A DNA stretch of 64,000 nt from JANQOH01 sp965243325 (lineage in GTDB: Bacteria; Pseudomonadota; Alphaproteobacteria; UBA7887): the NCBI GenBank assembly GCA_965243325.1, contig CBDEUQ010000003.1:310001-374000 (forward strand), written 5' to 3'. The translations under genes and the position numbers were made by a program. The notes beneath the pieces were generated by a model. The model was not told the origin of the DNA. It was given only the letters and a program-made list of their open reading frames with translations, and did no database searches. Positions 28,001 through 36,388 of this stretch are shown piece after piece (the first letter of the stretch is position 1; every line of letters begins with the position of its first letter).

Positions 28001-31000
28001 CGCAGGTAGAGATCGGCCGCAGTCGGCTCTCCGCTGCTGAAGAGGAGCGTCAGGGGATCGGCCTGCCCCCGAAGCACGTCGGCAAGCGCGCCGCCGGAGC
28101 GCCGGAACAGCCCGATCTCGGTCAACCCGTGAGGATAGAGCTCCGCCATCCGCTCGGCGTGGCCCTCCGGATCCGCAGGGACTGCCGCAGGCCACGGATC
28201 TTCCGATCCCGACCGCACCACGAAGTCGTCATCCGCCTCCTCCAGCACTCCGGCCCGGGCCGCCATTTCGAGCATCCGGCGGAAGAGGCGCTCGTGGTCG
28301 GCGATGACGTTCAGCTCTTTGCGCAGTGCTTCGGGCCGCACGCTGTCCCCGACCTTTCGGACCCATCCCAGCCGATCCAGGTTGGCGATCGCGAAGGACT
28401 GCGACCACCGCTCCAGGTCCGCGAGCAGGGCGTCCCGACTCAGGGGATCGACCCCGGCCTCGCGCAGGTAATCCGGGAGCAGGCGGGCGCGGGTCTTGAC
28501 TTCGGCCGGCTCGGGAAAGAAGTCCGCAGATTCCATTCCCGGCGGCAAGGCGCGTTCCTGCCACGCCACTTCGTAGAGCAGCTCGTCGATTCCTTCGACC
28601 GACGAGAGCAGCGCCGCCCTCGTGGCCCGCTTGACCGCATAGCCGCTCAAGCCCCCGATCGGAACCCCATTCGGGTCGTACAGGCGCAAGTCTCCACTCT
28701 GGACCTCGGGCGCAACGCCCGACTCCGAATCCGCATCCTGCGACGCCGCTCTCATGCGCACGTGGCAGAACATTCTCTCGGGAAACCGCCCGGCCAGCCA
28801 GAAGCGTTCCCAAGCGAAAGGCAGATAGGTCGTCTCGCCCTGCGACCCGCCGAGTCCGCGGGCCGCGCCCACGACCTGGAAGCAGCCGTCGAGAAGGAGG
28901 GGATGAAGGTCCAGATCGCTCCGTCCCACGACTTCCGGGAGAGAGATTTCCGCGAGCGCCTCTCCGGGGCCGCACCAGATTCTCCCCAGAGTGCGGAATG
29001 ACTGACCCAGCTCGATGCCGGTGCCCGCCCTCGCGCGGTAGTAGGTCGATGGGTCCAACGGAGCAAGGCCCGATGCCAGGCTCTCGAGGTCGATCCGCGA
29101 CTCGGCCTCCGCGGTGGGGGCGCCGGTCGTCACGCGTCCCTCCACGTGGATCGTCCAGTCCTCTCCGCTGCCTTGGCTGAACACCCGAACCGGGCGGGTC
29201 ATCGCCGCGTCGGGAGCGCCGAGCAGCACCTGCACGGTCCGGCCGTCATCCTCCGGTCCGTCCCCGCCTCCCGGCTCGGAGAACACGAGCGGGTTGTGGA
29301 GCTGCATGTCCTCCACCGCCACGCGGCCGCTTCCCTCGGCAAGCGACGCCGATGCCGCCATGGCGCCGTAGAGCGCGCCCGGCACCACCACGCGGCCGAA
29401 CACGCGATGGTCGCCGAGCCACGCCGGCTCGGTGGAGAACACTTCCGTCTCGAAGGTGACCTCACCGCTGGCGGACTCGTGCCGCACTCCCAGCAGCGGA
29501 TGACCGGCCGTCCGATGACGCCGCTTCGGCGCCTCCAACCAGTAATGCTCTCTCTGGAAGGGATAGTCGGGTATGGAGATCCGACGCCGGGACTCGCCCG
29601 CGAAGAGCCCGTCGAAGCGGAGCTTCAGCCCTGCCGCGTAGGCCTCCGCGACCGCGTCCACGAATCCCCTGTCCGGTCCGGGCGCCGCCGCGTCTTCGAC
29701 GGGCGGGCCCATGCTCGAAATGACTCGGGGCGGCGGCGCCGTATCCGGCCAGGCCGAGACCGCCATCGGGGCCAGCAGCGAACGAGGCCCGATCTCGATG
29801 ACCAGATCCACTCCGAGCTCGGCCATGGTCCGCACCGCGCCGCCGAAGGACACCCGCTCCCGCGCGTGACGCCGCCAGTAGGCGCCGTCCAGCACCGTGC
29901 CGGGCTCGACGACCCGGCCGCTCAGGTTGCTGATGACATCGATGGACGGCGGGCTGATCGCCACCCGGTCGAGCGACCCGGCCAGGGCGTCGAGGGCCGG
30001 TTCCACCAGGGCGCTGTGGAAGGCACGGGTCGTGTTCAGGCGCCGGACCCGGACTCCTTCGGACTTGAGGCGCTCCGAGAGGGTCTCGATGGTCTCGATC
30101 GGACCGCTGACCACCTGGTGCAGCCCGTTGTCCGCCGAAACGCTCAATCCCACGCCCTCGAGCTCCGAGTTCAGGGCCTCCACCGCGGACGCCACGCGCG
30201 CCGGGGGCGCAAACACGGCCGCCATGGCGCCGCGTTCGGTGCCCGACAGCGCGGTGCCGCGCGCCTGCGAGAAGTGCATGCCGTCCTCGAGGCTGAACAC
30301 TCCCGCCGCCTGCGCGGCCGCCAGCTCGCCGGCACTGTGTCCCAGCACGACGGAGGGCCGGACGCCCACGCTCGACCACAGCGCGGTGAGCGCGCACTCG
30401 AGCGCGTAGAGGGCCGGCTGCTCCCAGGCCGTGTCGCCCAGCTCCCCGGCGGCACCGCCGCGACCGAACATCAGGTCCAGCAGAGAGGTGCCCCTGCGTT
30501 CCCGAATCACCGCCTCGCAGCGGTCCATGACCGCTTTCGCCACCGGCTCCCGCTCGTAGAGCTCCCGTCCCATGCCCACCCACTGACTGCCCTGCCCGGT
30601 GTAGGCGAACGCGACCCGGGTGGTCCGGCCCCGCGCCATTGTGCCATCGGCCGAATCTGCGACCTCCTGCAGCCGCTTCCGCAAGGAATCGACATCCCGG
30701 AACACGATGCCCGTGCGGTACTCCAAATGGCTCCGCCCCGCGCCCGCCGTCCACGCCATGTCGGACAGCAGCGCTTCCGGCTCGACACCGGCGGGCGATT
30801 CCGCGCGCAAGCGTTCGTCGAGCCACGGCAGGTAGCGGCGGGCGAGACTCTTGAGCGCCGGCTCCGTCTTTCCGGAGAGCGGCAGCAGGCGAATCGCGCG
30901 GCGAGCCGGTTCCCGGTCCGGCGATGACGAAGGGGCAGTTGCGACCGGCGGCGCAATCGACACCCTTCGCGCGGATCCGACGGGCCGAAGCTCCCCGGCC

Positions 31001-32394
31001 GGTGCGGCGTGAGGCGTGCGGTGCTCCTCCAGCACGAGGTGGGCGTTCGTCCCGGAAATGCCGAAGGAGTTCACGCCTGCCCGCCGTGGCTGTTCGCCAC
31101 CGTACGGCCACTCCATGGCCTCGGTCGTTACCCGCACCGGCAGGCGTTCCCAGTCCAGGCTCGGATTGGGATCCCGGAAGTGCAAGTGCTTCGGAATCAC
31201 CCCGGACTTCACGACCAACGCCGCCTTGATCAGCCCGGCCACCCCGGCCGCCGCCTCCAGGTGGCCGATGTTGGTCTTGACGGAGCCGACGAGCAGCGGG
31301 TGGTCGGGCTCACGCTCCCTTCCGTAGACCGCGACCGCGGCGTTCAGCTCGATGGGATCTCCCACCGTGGTACCGGTCCCGTGCGCCTCGAGGTAGTCCA
31401 CTTCCGACGGGGACAGGCCCGACCGGGACAGCGCGGCTTCGATTACCTGCTCCAGCGCGGGGGTATTGGGCACCGTCAGTCCCACGCTGGCCCCGCCGTG
31501 GTTGACCGCGGCGCCGCGGATCACCGCCCAGATCCGGTCGCCGTCGGCTTCCGCTTCGCTCAGGCGCTTCAGAACCACGACTCCGCACCCTTCTCCCCGT
31601 ACGTAGCCGTTGGCGGACGCGTCGAAGGCCTTGCACTGGCCGTCCGGCGACAACATCATCGAATCTGCACGAAGCTCGTACACGCGGCCGTTCAGCATGG
31701 TGTGGACGCCGCCCGCGATGGCCAGGTCCGCCTTGCCCTGCTGGAGGTCCGCCACCGCGTCGTGAACCGAGACCAGGGAAGACGCGCATGCCGCATCCAC
31801 GGCCTTCGCCGGCCCCATCAGCCCGAGGACGAAGGAGACGCGCCCCGCGGCACCGTTCATGTTCGTGCCGCTGAGAGCGTAGAGACTTCCCGCCGCCTCC
31901 GAAGGTCGGACGGAGTCGAGCACCATCATCCGGTACTCGTCGGTGCTGATCCCGGTGTAGACGCCGGTTCGGGTGCCCTTCAGCCGATCCGGATCCACGC
32001 CTGCATCCTCGAGCGCGTGCCAGCTCGTCTCGAGCATCATGCGCTGCTGCGGGTCGAGAAGCTGCGCCTCCACCGGAGAGATCCGGAAGAACGACGCGTC
32101 GAAGCGATCGAGATCGTCGACGAAGGCCCCGTAGCGGCACGCCGCGCCGCGTGCCGCTTCGTCGGGAAACATCTCGCCCAAGCGCCCCACGCCGGAGCCC
32201 GGCACGCCCTCCGTCACGGCATTCACGCCGCCGTCGAGCAGCCGCCGGAACGCCTCGAGGCCGTCGGCCTGGGGAAAGCGGCACGCCATGCCGACAATCG
32301 CGATGGGTTCGCTCAACCCCGCGCTCCCCGAGTCTTCGGCAGGCGACCCGTTGGGCGGAGTCCCGGAAACTTCGGCGGATATTTGCTGTTTCAT
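22024..32394 (-). CDS. type I polyketide synthase KS-AT-DH-cMT-ER-KR-ACP-KS-AT(inactive)
   Basis: 3,456 residues. Module 1: KS (~27-450, VDAACASS, Cys203, EAHGTGT, NIGHLE); AT (~595-900, GHSAGE, Ser687; the specificity motif TRAFHS resembles malonyl-type HAFH); DH (~965-1240, LGDHRVFGRVVVP, His996, and HPLLLDGCFQ, Asp1169); C-methyltransferase (~1330-1640, VVEIGAGTG near 1495); ER (~1890-2210, LIHAAAGGVGLAAIQ); KR (~2220-2410, VTGGLGGIG; the catalytic-Tyr position reads NHAAAN, His2374); ACP (~2500-2575, DLGMDSL, Ser2537). Module 2: KS (~2597-3020, DMTCASS, Cys2770, EAHGTGS) and a short AT-like domain in which GHSxGE has become GQGPGE (Gly3261 in place of Ser). The chain ends right after the AT linker. 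Module 1 could build a reduced, methyl-branched chain, possibly iteratively. The domain order matches fungal highly reducing PKSs and, from memory, sup/swf-type synthases of sponge symbionts. The gene converges on the hydrolase. No strong ribosome-binding site is seen before the ATG. Confidence 0.95.
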   Translation of the reverse strand: MKQQISAEVSGTPPNGSPAEDSGSAGLSEPIAIVGMACRFPQADGLEAFRRLLDGGVNAVTEGVPGSGVGRLGEMFPDEAARGAACRYGAFVDDLDRFDASFFRISPVEAQLLDPQQRMMLETSWHALEDAGVDPDRLKGTRTGVYTGISTDEYRMMVLDSVRPSEAAGSLYALSGTNMNGAAGRVSFVLGLMGPAKAVDAACASSLVSVHDAVADLQQGKADLAIAGGVHTMLNGRVYELRADSMMLSPDGQCKAFDASANGYVRGEGCGVVVLKRLSEAEADGDRIWAVIRGAAVNHGGASVGLTVPNTPALEQVIEAALSRSGLSPSEVDYLEAHGTGTTVGDPIELNAAVAVYGREREPDHPLLVGSVKTNIGHLEAAAGVAGLIKAALVVKSGVIPKHLHFRDPNPSLDWERLPVRVTTEAMEWPYGGEQPRRAGVNSFGISGTNAHLVLEEHRTPHAAPAGELRPVGSARRVSIAPPVATAPSSSPDREPARRAIRLLPLSGKTEPALKSLARRYLPWLDERLRAESPAGVEPEALLSDMAWTAGAGRSHLEYRTGIVFRDVDSLRKRLQEVADSADGTMARGRTTRVAFAYTGQGSQWVGMGRELYEREPVAKAVMDRCEAVIRERRGTSLLDLMFGRGGAAGELGDTAWEQPALYALECALTALWSSVGVRPSVVLGHSAGELAAAQAAGVFSLEDGMHFSQARGTALSGTERGAMAAVFAPPARVASAVEALNSELEGVGLSVSADNGLHQVVSGPIETIETLSERLKSEGVRVRRLNTTRAFHSALVEPALDALAGSLDRVAISPPSIDVISNLSGRVVEPGTVLDGAYWRRHARERVSFGGAVRTMAELGVDLVIEIGPRSLLAPMAVSAWPDTAPPPRVISSMGPPVEDAAAPGPDRGFVDAVAEAYAAGLKLRFDGLFAGESRRRISIPDYPFQREHYWLEAPKRRHRTAGHPLLGVRHESASGEVTFETEVFSTEPAWLGDHRVFGRVVVPGALYGAMAASASLAEGSGRVAVEDMQLHNPLVFSEPGGGDGPEDDGRTVQVLLGAPDAAMTRPVRVFSQGSGEDWTIHVEGRVTTGAPTAEAESRIDLESLASGLAPLDPSTYYRARAGTGIELGQSFRTLGRIWCGPGEALAEISLPEVVGRSDLDLHPLLLDGCFQVVGAARGLGGSQGETTYLPFAWERFWLAGRFPERMFCHVRMRAASQDADSESGVAPEVQSGDLRLYDPNGVPIGGLSGYAVKRATRAALLSSVEGIDELLYEVAWQERALPPGMESADFFPEPAEVKTRARLLPDYLREAGVDPLSRDALLADLERWSQSFAIANLDRLGWVRKVGDSVRPEALRKELNVIADHERLFRRMLEMAARAGVLEEADDDFVVRSGSEDPWPAAVPADPEGHAERMAELYPHGLTEIGLFRRSGGALADVLRGQADPLTLLFSSGEPTAADLYLRAPVARAANQMLSEAVRTLVDALPPGRRLRVVEIGAGTGSATAAVLPELPEGRFDYMYTDISAGFFSEAEARFGDGGGCIEYRPLDIEKDPLEQGFDLHGYDLAIASNVLHATRYLEETLEHCSRLLAPSGHLVALENLRGLGWMDLTFGQLDGWWRFADDFRPHHALASPAVWRRALGNSGFEAVEVLGVDESDPPETMDKGVIVAKGPAEVRELSGSWILAADEEGVAADLAERLAARNQAVVLAGATLPGDEKPLASGPGVFNTPVDADQRDSWRALVEGLPRELPFHGVVHCVGLDGHGAAATTREVMEDVRLAGTSALALVQGVSDSDRTPEKGVWFLTRGAQVLEREHGGSLAGAVLWGFGKAVDREAAHLRPRMIDLDPASRAPAPDLVNEMLYPDSESHIAFRRGRRQAARLVRAGDGRGRLVLPEQADWVLAPDQGGTFDRPSVQPLPARALEAQEVRVRVDAAGLNFWDVFRSLGFIREGLLGREMCGRILETGADVRGVSVGDRVVGLGFGAFGPQMITREELVVPAPEGYSVSELATVPSAFVSAALSFELSGLEAGERVLIHAAAGGVGLAAIQLVQAAGAEVFATASAPKQAYLRSLGVSRLYDSRSTEFAGRILEATGGEGVDIVLNSLTSEGFIDASLSCLRQGGRFVELARRDILSEEEMAALRPDVAYDILELDVLKKTDPAWVGRVLSDIVARLAAGELKPIAHSRWPLCEAGSALRFMRSARHIGKIVVTASPLAEGRLRPDRTYLVTGGLGGIGCAVAVWLADHGAGTIVLNGRREPSGEAEETIRTLRERGVNLVVELADVTDASAIDGMLDRIDRDLPPLAGVIHSVGVLSDGALTNQNWARFEQVLWPKILAAWHLHRATEHRDLDFFILFSSRVGVMGNPGQANHAAANAFLDQLAGHRRAMGLPGQAIAWGAWSEIGEAAEQKDRIERQRSALGGRWFTPQQGLKAMERLVRQDVATSVVMSMDWTVFEEAVEERPPFLEDLLSADAESDEGRSTSSADVLTRLRETPASERGSLLVSFLQGEVQAVLRLPSTPDPSVGFFDLGMDSLMAVELRNRLNRAFAGEYTASNTVVFDYPDIASLARHLVEELGEVEAEPAPQTLPEPLSRPAPRPVEDGIAIVGMACRFPGAPDLDAFRKLLEEGRCAVTEGRPDPIGGDGVSADSAAGEGAYQHGAFIEGIDRFDARFFGIRPIEARTMDPRQRLLLETTWQALEDAGIDPGTLRGGRAGVYAGLGGSEYRDVIAQGGGEVGYLGTAGSVAVGRVAFALGLSGPAMALDMTCASSLAALHHAVVGLERGEVDVALGGGVHVVLSPGVTKFMAELGLLSASGRCRPFDAGADGFVRGEGCGMVVLKRLADAQRDGDRIWAVIRGSAVNQSGASAGLTVPNGPAQERVIEEALSRAGIAPSEVDYLEAHGTGSAMGDPIEVRAATAVYGRGRAAERPLLIGSFKPNIGHPESAAGVAGLIKVALAMQERMIPPHPEFRNPSPLIEWDELPARVASRPTQWPLVPDRPPRAGISAFGISGANAHLVVEGYGGSDGSGVAAAGTMAPAGAARPVAVAVPSPATAGESIEDPVPHEALAARPALLLPLSGKSDEALRELAARYVTWLDERAAAPSAQGGDLAPELSDMAWTASVGRSHFGHRAGVVFRDAQHLREGLSSLRAADEGPAAEAPARIAFAFADDLGRWAGMGETLHGSEPVARAVLDRCEAAFRELEGASLLEAMFGRAGSDAVLHDPAWMQPAIYALECALAALWSSVGVRPGVVSGQGPGEIAAAQVAGMLDLEDGLRLAVARGRLLGALPQVGAQSGVQETLAGVAISPAAATFVSGTTGATSRPGDALEGDHWQGQAVEPFDLGAVVAALAELEVDAVVEIGPDAALGPAIRDAWPRAAGRGAPAVIASLRRPAAQAAADDVGFAAAAAQAFEAGIPLRFEGLFAGEARRRISLPGYPFQRRRFWIDTKPG

Positions 32395-32774
32395 ACTGGT
32401 AGTTTACCCTGTTCCGAATGGGCCGGAAATCGGTCTCTCCCTCCGACTCCCTGATCGGCGATCGGAAAGATTTGAGATCCCGGCTGGGCCATCGTTTACA
32501 ATGGGTTGAGCCACCAACCCGCCCCTTTGGGCGTCACCGGCCGGGTGAAGAACATGGTCACGCCCTATCGCTCGCCGATCAAGCTGGAAGTGTCGGGGGA
32601 GGATCACCGCCTCCGACGCAATCCGCCCGGACGGCACGTCAAATAGGACCGACGGCCTGTGCCGTCATACGAAAAATCCGCTCAAATACAAATCCACGCC
32701 GTCGTTTAACCGCTTACCTGCACCCTGCTCGAAGCGATCCGCCGACTCGGGCTTGAGGGCACCCGGACGGCGCG

Positions 32775-32927
32775 CGCGAGTACCGCATCGGCTGGCGGCT
32801 GACCCCGGCGCGGGGCGATGCGGGGTTCCAGGTCAGTCTCGATGCCATGCGCCGCGGGAGCGCCAACGACAACGGTGCGGGCGCGGAGCCCGAGCACGGC
32901 GTCCTGCTCCGCCTCCAGGCCCGATGG
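32775..32927 (+). pseudogene. C-terminal beta-barrel stump of an autotransporter-like outer-membrane protein
   Basis: Translation REYRIGWRLTPARGDAGFQV then SLDAMRRGSAND...EPEHGVLLRLQARW looks like the last strands of an outer-membrane barrel, with alternating residues and a terminal aromatic. The frame carries on without the expected stop, and nothing upstream encodes the rest. Confidence 0.6.
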
Positions 32928-32959
32928 CCGGCGCCGGGCCCGGCAACGGTTCGAAGTTC

Positions 32960-33305
32960 AACCCGACGTCCGAAGCTGTCGAGGCGGCGCTCCCCCCGGG
33001 CATGATCGCCGGCTCGAAGGTGCCGTTGCGGTCGCGCGGAACCGCCGGCTCGACCGCGCCGTCCTCGGTCAGCACCGTCTTGCCCGAATGGCCGTTGCGG
33101 CTATTGCCGCTGCCGCTGCCGCTGCCCCGGGCCCGCCGGATCGCCCTTCTCGCAGCCTGGATAATCGGTCAGCTCGGCGCCCGGCGCCCGCTCCAGCAGC
33201 GCCGTCTTCCGTTGCCGGAAGAAGCCCGTCGGCGCCCGGAAGGTCTTCCGGCATCTGGCAATTGGCCAGCAATTCGTCTAGAAGCTCAGGTTGAAGCGTC
33301 GTCAT
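32960..33305 (-). pseudogene. N-terminal stump of an IS256-type transposase
   Basis: Begins MTTLQPELLDELLANCQMPE, the usual N-terminus of one IS256 subgroup. It then shifts frame, and the family segment LTEDGAVEPAVPRDRNGTFE appears in another frame near 33000-33075. The catalytic part is absent. Confidence 0.75.
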
Positions 33306-33403
33306 CGCAGGTCTTCCTCCACAAGATATGGGCCCCAACAAGATCACTTACACAAAATATTGGATAGTCATATAGGACAGTCTCGTTCTTCGGCTGGCCG
33401 GTA

Positions 33404-33501
33404 CGCCGTCGGCGCCTCGCGAAGGGCTTCGAGCGCACCATCGCCAACACACTGGCGTGGCTGCAGCTGGCCGTCATCCGGATCCCGCTTCGACGCCTCG
33501 G
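33404..33501 (+). pseudogene. C-terminal stump of an IS5-type transposase
   Basis: Translation RRRRLAKGFERTIANTLAWL followed by QLAVIRIPLRRL matches the conserved tail of IS5-group transposases (RRLAKDFE-TI--A-AWL-IA-IRL--RR). No catalytic region precedes it. Confidence 0.65.
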
Positions 33502-33550
33502 ACGGGCTGAAACCCCTGCTCTTCCCGAAACATGCCGATCACACGCATTT

Positions 33551-34822
33551 TTGAATCGGGCACTCACATTGCCAAGGCAACTCGAAACCAGACAAACTGC
33601 CGACGCCGGATCCGAGCGCGAATACCGACCGGTCGCTTCGACAGACCAGGCCCCAGCCGCACTGGAAGCTGAAGAAGCTGAACAAGACGCCGCCACGAAG
33701 AAGTCTCTCACGAGCCGCCTCTTCCAGGTGGTTCGCGGTCTGCTGTTGCTGGCCCTGCTCCTGGCGATGGCGGCGTGGGCAGCGCAGTGGGTTCGCACCT
33801 CTGTCCTCTACGTGCACGAAACCGACGCGCGGGTGAAGGCCGATCTTGTCGCTGTCAGCAGCACGACAGACGGCATTCTGGCCGAACGCCTGGTCAACGA
33901 AGGAGACCAGGTCGTGCGGGGCCAGGTTCTCGCGCGGATCGATTCGCGAGCGGCGGTGCTGGCCTTGGCGGAAATGAAATCCAAGCTCGAGGCAATTCAG
34001 GCCGAGCTGAACCGCGTTGACGCCGAGGCGGAGCTGACGAGAGGCCAGGTTGACTCGCGCATTGCGAGTGCCCGATCGCGAATCGGCGAAGCGGAGGCCC
34101 ATAGAGGCGCCTACAACGACGAGCTGGCGTTTCTCGAGGCGGACTTCCGGCGTATGGCAGCGTTGGCCGAATCGGGTGCGATTCCGGGCGCTCGCCTGGA
34201 ACGGGCTCGCGCCGATTTGCTCAAGGCTCGCCGGGAATTGCAGAAGGCCGAAGCCGGCGTGGAGAAGACGAAGGCGCTCCTGGACGAGGCAATCGCCGAC
34301 CGGGCCGAACTGGCTGTGTATCGGGCCGAGCGGGCGGCGCTCGAGGCCGAAGCCCTGGAAATCGAGACGCGCGTGGAGCGTCAGCAGATCGACCTCGAGG
34401 ATCGAACGATCACCAGCCCGATCGACGGCGTGGTCAGCGGCACATTCGCGTTGGCCGGGGCGTACGTGTCCACCGGCAAACGGCTGATGGTCCTGCATGA
34501 TCCGAACGGCATCTGGGTCGAGACCAACATTCGCGAGACCGAGGTGCGGCGCCTGGAGGTCGGCCAACCGGTACGAATCGAGGTGGACGCCTATCCCGAC
34601 CTTCACGTTGAGGGTCGGATCAGCCGGATCGGGGATGCTGCAACCAGCCTGTTTTCCCTTCTCCCGCGCCTCAACGACTCAAGCACCTTCACGAAGGTGA
34701 CGCAGCGGATCAAGGTGCGCATCGATGTCACGCAACCCGATGACAAGCTGAAGCCTGGAATGATGGTGGAGGTCTATGTCGACGATGGCGCGGCCGACGG
34801 GTTCTGGTCGTGGCTGCAGTAA
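33551..34822 (+). CDS. EmrA/HlyD-type efflux periplasmic adaptor
   Basis: 423 residues from a TTG at 33551 (the start is uncertain; the first ~50 residues are disordered and poorly conserved in type). One membrane span at ~62-82 (GLLLLALLLAMAAWAAQW). A lipoyl-like half-motif follows (TDGILAERLVNEGDQVVRGQ), then a long alpha-hairpin coiled coil (~125-260), the second lipoyl half (DRTITSPIDGVVSGTFALAG) and a beta-barrel with IWVETNIRETEVRRLEVGQ. It links an inner-membrane pump to an outer-membrane channel. It overlaps the pump gene by 13 nt. It might export the product of the neighbouring PKS; that is inference from position only. Confidence 0.9.
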   Translation: MNRALTLPRQLETRQTADAGSEREYRPVASTDQAPAALEAEEAEQDAATKKSLTSRLFQVVRGLLLLALLLAMAAWAAQWVRTSVLYVHETDARVKADLVAVSSTTDGILAERLVNEGDQVVRGQVLARIDSRAAVLALAEMKSKLEAIQAELNRVDAEAELTRGQVDSRIASARSRIGEAEAHRGAYNDELAFLEADFRRMAALAESGAIPGARLERARADLLKARRELQKAEAGVEKTKALLDEAIADRAELAVYRAERAALEAEALEIETRVERQQIDLEDRTITSPIDGVVSGTFALAGAYVSTGKRLMVLHDPNGIWVETNIRETEVRRLEVGQPVRIEVDAYPDLHVEGRISRIGDAATSLFSLLPRLNDSSTFTKVTQRIKVRIDVTQPDDKLKPGMMVEVYVDDGAADGFWSWLQ

Positions 34823-36345
34823 CTGCCGACGGCGCACCGCCATCATCCCTTCACAAGGCCGAGACCACCCTCGCGGTATCGCTGGCTGCGGTCTCGATGC
34901 TCACGTCCTCGACGATGGGGAACGTGATGATCCCCAACGTAATGGGAACGTTCGGGATCGGACAGGATCAGGCGCATTGGATCACCACCGGATTTCTGTC
35001 GGCGATGGCGGCGGGCATGCTGCTGAACGCCTCGCTGACCACCCGGTTCGGGCCGCGCGGCGTGTTGCTGGGCGCGATCGCCCTCTTCACGATCGCCGCG
35101 TTCGTAGGCCAGTACGCGCCGACCCTGACCGGCGTGTTGATCGCGCGCATCGGGCAGGGTCTTTGCACCGGCCTCGTTCTTCCGCTCGGACTGAGCGTCG
35201 TGTTCCTGGCATACGGCCCAAAGGAGCGCGGCAAGGCCTTGGGATGGTACGGCATGGGCATCGTCTTCGGGCCAGCCATCGGGCCGTTGGTCGGCGGCTA
35301 CATCATAGACGAGGCGAGCTGGCGGATGGTCTTCGCCGCCCCGCTGCCGATCATGTTCGTCGCTGCGTGTCTGGCATCACGTTCTGTTCCCGGTCGCGAC
35401 CCCGAGGCCGCCCGAACTCCGTTCAACGCCATGAGCTTCTCGCTCGTCATCGCGTCAATCATGCTGTTTCTCACCGGCATCAGCGCCGGACAACGAGACG
35501 GCTGGGCGACTGATCAGGTATTTTTCCTGCTGTTCGGCTCGGCCAGCGCAATGGCCGCGTTTGTACTCTGGGAACTGACCGGTCCAGCCCCGCTCCTGCA
35601 ACCCAGGTTGTTCGCGTATCCGAAGTATGTCGCCTCTTCAATTGTTGCCTTTGTGTTCGGGGCAGGCTTGTACGGCACCCTCTATATCGTTCCCGTCATG
35701 GTGCAGACCGTCCAGGGGCTTTCCGCGGTAGCCGCTGGTCTGGTGCTCCTGCCGGGCGGCATCGTCATGCTGCTCGCCAATCCCGTGGCGGGGCGACTCG
35801 TCGGAAAATTGCCCAGCGTCGTCATTATCGGATCCGGCTTCCTGATCGTCGGCTATTCGTGCTGGTTGCTCGGCGGCACCGGGATCCTTACCTCGTTCTG
35901 GACGATGGCCGCTCTGATCGCTTTCGGCAGAGTCGGCCTCAGCATCATTATCCCGGTGCAGAACCTGATCACCATGGAAGCGGTACCGCGCGAGCTGGCA
36001 GCCCATGCGTCGGGCACCATGGCCTTCATCCGCATCGTGGGCGGCGCGGTCGGAACCAACGTGCTCGCCATCATCATCGATTCGCGGATCGCCAAACACG
36101 AGAATGAACTGCCGGTCAGCCAGACCGCAGATAATTTCGTCTCCGAGGGTCTCCTGGCCACACTGTCCGAGTTCCTGGAGGCGACCAGCCTGCCGGTAAC
36201 GGAACGCTACGGCATCGCCACGGGATATCTGCGGGACGTCCTGTCCCTGAAGGCGCATGAGCTCGCGTTTCAAGACGGATACCTCGTTCTGGCGTCGTTT
36301 CTTCTGGTAGGCGTGGGGACAACGGTGCTGCTGCTTCGCGATTAG
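34810..36345 (+). CDS. EmrB-type MFS multidrug transporter (DHA2, 14 TM)
   Basis: 511 residues from the GTG at 34810, translationally coupled to the adaptor. It has about 14 hydrophobic segments. The family pattern MGNVMIPNVMGTFGIGQDQA then HWITTGFLSAMAAGMLLNAS is at the N-terminus, with motif A-like LTTRFGPRG, motif B-like ARIGQGLCTGLVLPLG, and motif C-like GIVFGPAIGPLVGGYI. It is a proton-driven exporter of hydrophobic compounds or drugs across the inner membrane, with the upstream adaptor completing an EmrAB system. The substrate is unknown. Confidence 0.92.
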   Translation: MAAVTADGAPPSSLHKAETTLAVSLAAVSMLTSSTMGNVMIPNVMGTFGIGQDQAHWITTGFLSAMAAGMLLNASLTTRFGPRGVLLGAIALFTIAAFVGQYAPTLTGVLIARIGQGLCTGLVLPLGLSVVFLAYGPKERGKALGWYGMGIVFGPAIGPLVGGYIIDEASWRMVFAAPLPIMFVAACLASRSVPGRDPEAARTPFNAMSFSLVIASIMLFLTGISAGQRDGWATDQVFFLLFGSASAMAAFVLWELTGPAPLLQPRLFAYPKYVASSIVAFVFGAGLYGTLYIVPVMVQTVQGLSAVAAGLVLLPGGIVMLLANPVAGRLVGKLPSVVIIGSGFLIVGYSCWLLGGTGILTSFWTMAALIAFGRVGLSIIIPVQNLITMEAVPRELAAHASGTMAFIRIVGGAVGTNVLAIIIDSRIAKHENELPVSQTADNFVSEGLLATLSEFLEATSLPVTERYGIATGYLRDVLSLKAHELAFQDGYLVLASFLLVGVGTTVLLLRD

Positions 36346-36388
36346 GCCTCCTTGCATCGGTCTGGCCCGGATCGCCGCGACGCCCGAC

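Larger units (their letters stand above)
32395..33550. other. 1.15-kb gene graveyard upstream of the PKS
   Basis: No intact gene. It holds the PKS promoter region and then three stumps: an autotransporter barrel end (32775-32927), an IS256-type transposase N-terminus on the minus strand (32960-33305) and an IS5-type transposase C-terminus (33404-33501). Open frames here are chance or fusions of stumps. Confidence 0.7.

Noticed and set aside
32753..33367. 204-codon plus-strand frame upstream of the EmrA-type gene
   Set aside because: It crosses two stumps in opposite orientations (barrel end and IS256-type N-terminus) in the wrong frame for both and has no ribosome-binding site.
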